Of a DNA stretch of 6,057 nt, positions 5,815-6,057 are shown piece by piece. The notes beneath the pieces were generated by a model. It was not told where the DNA came from. It saw only the letters and a program-made list of their open reading frames with translations, and did no database searches. Within the stretch, counting starts at the first letter, position 1. Each line of letters opens with the position of its first letter. The translations under genes and the position numbers were made by a program. Source of the DNA: Bacteroidales bacterium (GTDB taxonomy: Bacteria; Bacteroidota; Bacteroidia; Bacteroidales; 4484-276); NCBI GenBank assembly GCA_018400545.1, contig JAGYLT010000151.1:1-6057 (forward strand), written 5' to 3'.

Positions 5815-6057
5815 TTAATATTCAACTTTTTTTACGCGCTTTTGAATCATCGAGGCAACATAGAAAGCCGCCAGTGCAATCACAATCAGCAGGATCATGA
5901 AGATGCTCATGGGAATTCCCAGGCTTTCGTAAACGGTAATGTTACCAAGGAAAGTGGAATTATAGAAATTTTCGAATAGCGGGTACAATTCCGAGAAAAA
6001 GAAAATGCCCACCATCATGGCCACCGAAAAAATGATGGCATCAATTTTCCCGATGGC
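5815..6057 (-). CDS. YeeE/YedE-like sulfur-transport membrane protein, C-terminal part (5' end outside window)
   Basis: The frame is open to the window edge, giving the last 80 residues. It begins with GKIDAIIFSVAMMVGIFFF (3-21), which resembles the G-x-x-D-start membrane repeat of YeeE/YedE (sulf_transp) proteins, with an acidic ELYP at its outer end. An Asn-rich loop (about 30-46) follows, then a second helix (about 50-69) and a basic tail (QKRVKKVEY). E. coli YeeE takes thiosulfate through the inner membrane. Two rhodanese-fold genes immediately downstream (11-bp gap to the first) support a sulfur role. None of the visible residues is a cysteine, so the conserved transport cysteines, if present, lie upstream. 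The assignment rests on partial sequence and context. Confidence 0.66.
   Translation of the reverse strand, partial: AIGKIDAIIFSVAMMVGIFFFSELYPLFENFYNSTFLGNITVYESLGIPMSIFMILLIVIALAAFYVASMIQKRVKKVEY

Noticed and set aside
1..6057. CRISPR arrays, tRNA or rRNA genes, insertion sequences, integrase attachment sites
   Set aside because: No regularly spaced repeats, RNA gene landmarks, transposase or integrase frames were seen on either strand.

Overview
The window looks like a chromosomal segment from a member of the Bacteroidota, probably Bacteroidales/Marinilabiliales-like. The clues are exact Bacteroidetes-type -7 elements (TAnnTTTG), A-rich translation starts without clear Shine-Dalgarno sequences, a fused formiminotransferase-cyclodeaminase, and a TatC with an enlarged first periplasmic loop. 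This assignment is inference from sequence style, not a database match.

Layout. Positions 1-444 are AT-rich with no convincing gene. A candidate promoter (445-475) precedes a complete ftcD (523-2208, +), the bifunctional enzyme that finishes histidine breakdown by passing the formimino group to tetrahydrofolate. A strong bidirectional terminator (2234-2270) separates it from a 79-residue two-helix membrane protein on the minus strand (2297-2536). That small gene is divergent from a Crp/Fnr-family regulator (2699-3406, +). The 162-bp region between them holds a promoter for each gene and a perfect 16-bp palindrome, TGTGATATTTATCACA. The regulator has an FNR-like set of four cysteines but a CRP-like recognition helix, which fits this CRP-type site. 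Next is a convergent tatC (3412-4269, -), whose stop is only 5 bp from the regulator's stop.

The right third is a minus-strand operon read from the right edge leftward: the C-terminal end of a YeeE/YedE-like sulfur-transport membrane protein (5815-6057, cut by the window edge), then two N-terminally membrane-anchored rhodanese-fold proteins (5189-5803 and 4428-5066). It ends at an intrinsic terminator (4311-4333) before tatC. Both rhodaneses lack the catalytic cysteine (Ser and Gly in its place). Both end in the same 12 residues, RKKKKNVVEGGC, so the cysteine sits at the extreme C-terminus. In one of them it is the only cysteine. The two tails are identical in protein but differ at 6 of 12 codons, so the tail seems to be held by selection.

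Working hypothesis (inference): YeeE moves a reduced sulfur species across the inner membrane, and the two anchored pseudo-rhodaneses bind or relay it with a flexible, lysine-flanked C-terminal thiol instead of the normal active-site persulfide. This is the most promising candidate for an undescribed system here. The regulator's own palindrome suggests redox or oxygen control of itself and the small membrane protein. No copy of that palindrome was noticed before the sulfur genes, but their promoter lies outside the window.
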